From assembly GCA_013398175.1 (NCBI GenBank), contig VZRZ01002687.1, positions 498,465-562,464 of the forward strand: a stretch of DNA of 64,000 bases, read 5' to 3'. Below, piece by piece: positions 62,871 through 64,000 of the stretch (positions within the stretch are counted from its first letter, which is position 1; every line of letters begins with the position of its first letter). The translations under genes were made by a program, and so were the position numbers. Origin of the DNA: Climacteris rufus. Its lineage: Eukaryota; Chordata; Aves; Passeriformes; Climacteridae. The notes under the pieces were generated by a model, which had not been told where the DNA came from, did not search any database, and was given only the letters and a program-made list of their open reading frames with translations.

Positions 62871-63552
62871 GAAAGAGCTCTGTGATCACAGATGGACTTG
62901 GAGATGCCTGAAGCAGACAGGGGTCTGTTCACCCAGCCCCTCTGCCAGGGACTATTACCCTTGGAGAACAGCAGGTTTAATGGGCTGTGCTCCTCATTCA
63001 CAACTCCCATTATCCCAGCGGGCTCTGATCCATGCCTGCAGGTACATCCCACCTAAAGCTATACAGCATCTCAACTCTGAGGCCTTCATCTCGCCCTCAG
63101 TCAGCTCCCAGCACAGACATGAACCAGGAGCATTTCCTAAGCCTCCCTTTGATATTGATGGCTGTAAACACATTAAAGACGGAGAAACCCTAAAGCCAGA
63201 TAGAAATTTTCAGTGAAACATTTTTCCCTCAGAAAATACTGATCAGCCAAAAGCAAATGTTTCACAGATGTGTCACTTCTGATAACATTTTATTTTTAAA
63301 TGAAGGAAATCTAAAAGGTCTTCAGTAAGATTAAAATAGTGTTTCAACTTCTGATTCCAAACTTTTTTTATTCCTTTTAAAATATTACATTATATCATAA
63401 GGAATAAAGTAGTTGTTACCATTTATTCCCAAATAAAACATATAGGTTGAGTTCAAACATTTTTTTCCTCAGATTTATCTTTCACAGCACATTAGGAATG
63501 TTTTTATTCCCTTTGTCTTAGAATAGAAATATGTTTTCTTGAAATTTGGGAA

Positions 63553-63585
63553 GAAAAACAAACAAACAAGCAAAACCCCAAAACA
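63553..63585 (+). repeat. (CAAA)n-rich simple repeat
   Basis: The run gaaaaacaaacaaacaagc continues into caaaaccccaaaac, a degenerate tetranucleotide repeat. Confidence 0.85.
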
Positions 63586-64000
63586 GGACAACAGCAAAAC
63601 CTTTGGCCTTCAAAACCTCCCCAAGGCCCTCAGCTCTTGCAGTCGTGAGGGCAGGTAAGGACAGGCTGGAACTCTGCGTGTTCTTTCTGAGTGACTAAAA
63701 CACGACAGGGGCCAAATGCAACCACATGATACTTCCAAAACGAGAACACATATGGCTGAGCATTTCTGAAAAGTCAAAATCTGCTCGCACCAAAATCAAT
63801 GGGCATTTTACTCTTGACTTCTTGGAAGCAGGGTTAAGTCAACACCGGGTAAGATGGGAAAATCCCAATCAGAGATCAAGCACAGCGTTCCCCCTGAAGA
63901 TTATTCATAAAGTGTGTGTAGACGTCACGAGAAAACAGAAGGTGCTACAGTGCTGTTATTTTTAAGCTGAGGGTGAGAAAATAGGCAGTGAAGCATAGAG

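Larger units (their letters stand above)
46963..64000 (-). other. GRK5: GRK5 intron 1, 3' part (runs off the right edge)
   Basis: This non-coding stretch lies upstream of the exon 2 acceptor (AG at 46964-46963). It holds CR1 fragments at 47102-47236, 48960-49057, 52076-52110 and 54337-54424, and a 20 bp tandem duplication at 52041-52080. It also holds a polypurine tract at 56281-56323, a possible LTR remnant around 58.6-58.9 kb, older repeat remnants near 50552 and 62790, and CA/CAA/CAAA simple repeats near 62.0 and 63.5 kb. No GRK5 exon 1 (MELEN-type start) and no promoter CpG island was found, so the first exon is more than 17 kb upstream of exon 2. Confidence 0.82.

Noticed and set aside
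1..64000. CRISPR arrays, bacterial operons, phage or plasmid features
   Set aside because: The sequence is vertebrate nuclear DNA with introns and CR1 repeats. No regularly spaced repeats or bacterial gene organisation are present.

Overview
This window is vertebrate nuclear DNA, almost certainly from a bird. It is AT-rich and intron-like, has no long open reading frame of coding character, and carries many short, 5'-truncated copies of the avian CR1 LINE. Most of these copies keep the typical 3' tail of ATTCTATG-type octamers. One copy of a tRNA-Ile-headed SINE with a CR1-type tail (22702-22840) resembles the element known from zebra finch, so a passerine is the most likely source. That last step is inference.

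The only protein-coding gene I can support is GRK5 (G protein-coupled receptor kinase 5), on the minus strand. Three consecutive exons are present, each with good splice sites and compatible phases: exon 2 (46867-46962), exon 3 (14225-14337) and exon 4 (5947-6024). Together they encode about residues 18-113 in human GRK5 numbering: the polybasic lipid/calmodulin-binding stretch and the start of the RGS-homology (RH) domain. Exon 1 (start codon, promoter) must lie beyond the right edge and exon 5 onward beyond the left edge; I looked for both and did not see them.

Layout from left to right (the reverse of transcription): part of intron 4 (1-5946), exon 4, intron 3 (6025-14224, 8.2 kb), exon 3, intron 2 (14338-46866, 32.5 kb, with a 34-base assembly gap at 32540-32573), exon 2, and part of intron 1 (46963-64000). 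The introns hold CR1 fragments, the SINE, weak remnants of older MIR/L3-like repeats, A-rich and other simple repeats, a near-identical 73-79 bp direct duplication (23859-23937 and 25449-25521), a possible degraded LTR near 58.8 kb, and a few small CpG-dense pockets. I found no convincing nested gene, tRNA gene, CRISPR, or complete mobile element, and no sign of a previously undescribed system. The open reading frames here, including the longest (241 codons at 48616-49341), look like chance or antisense-repeat reading frames.
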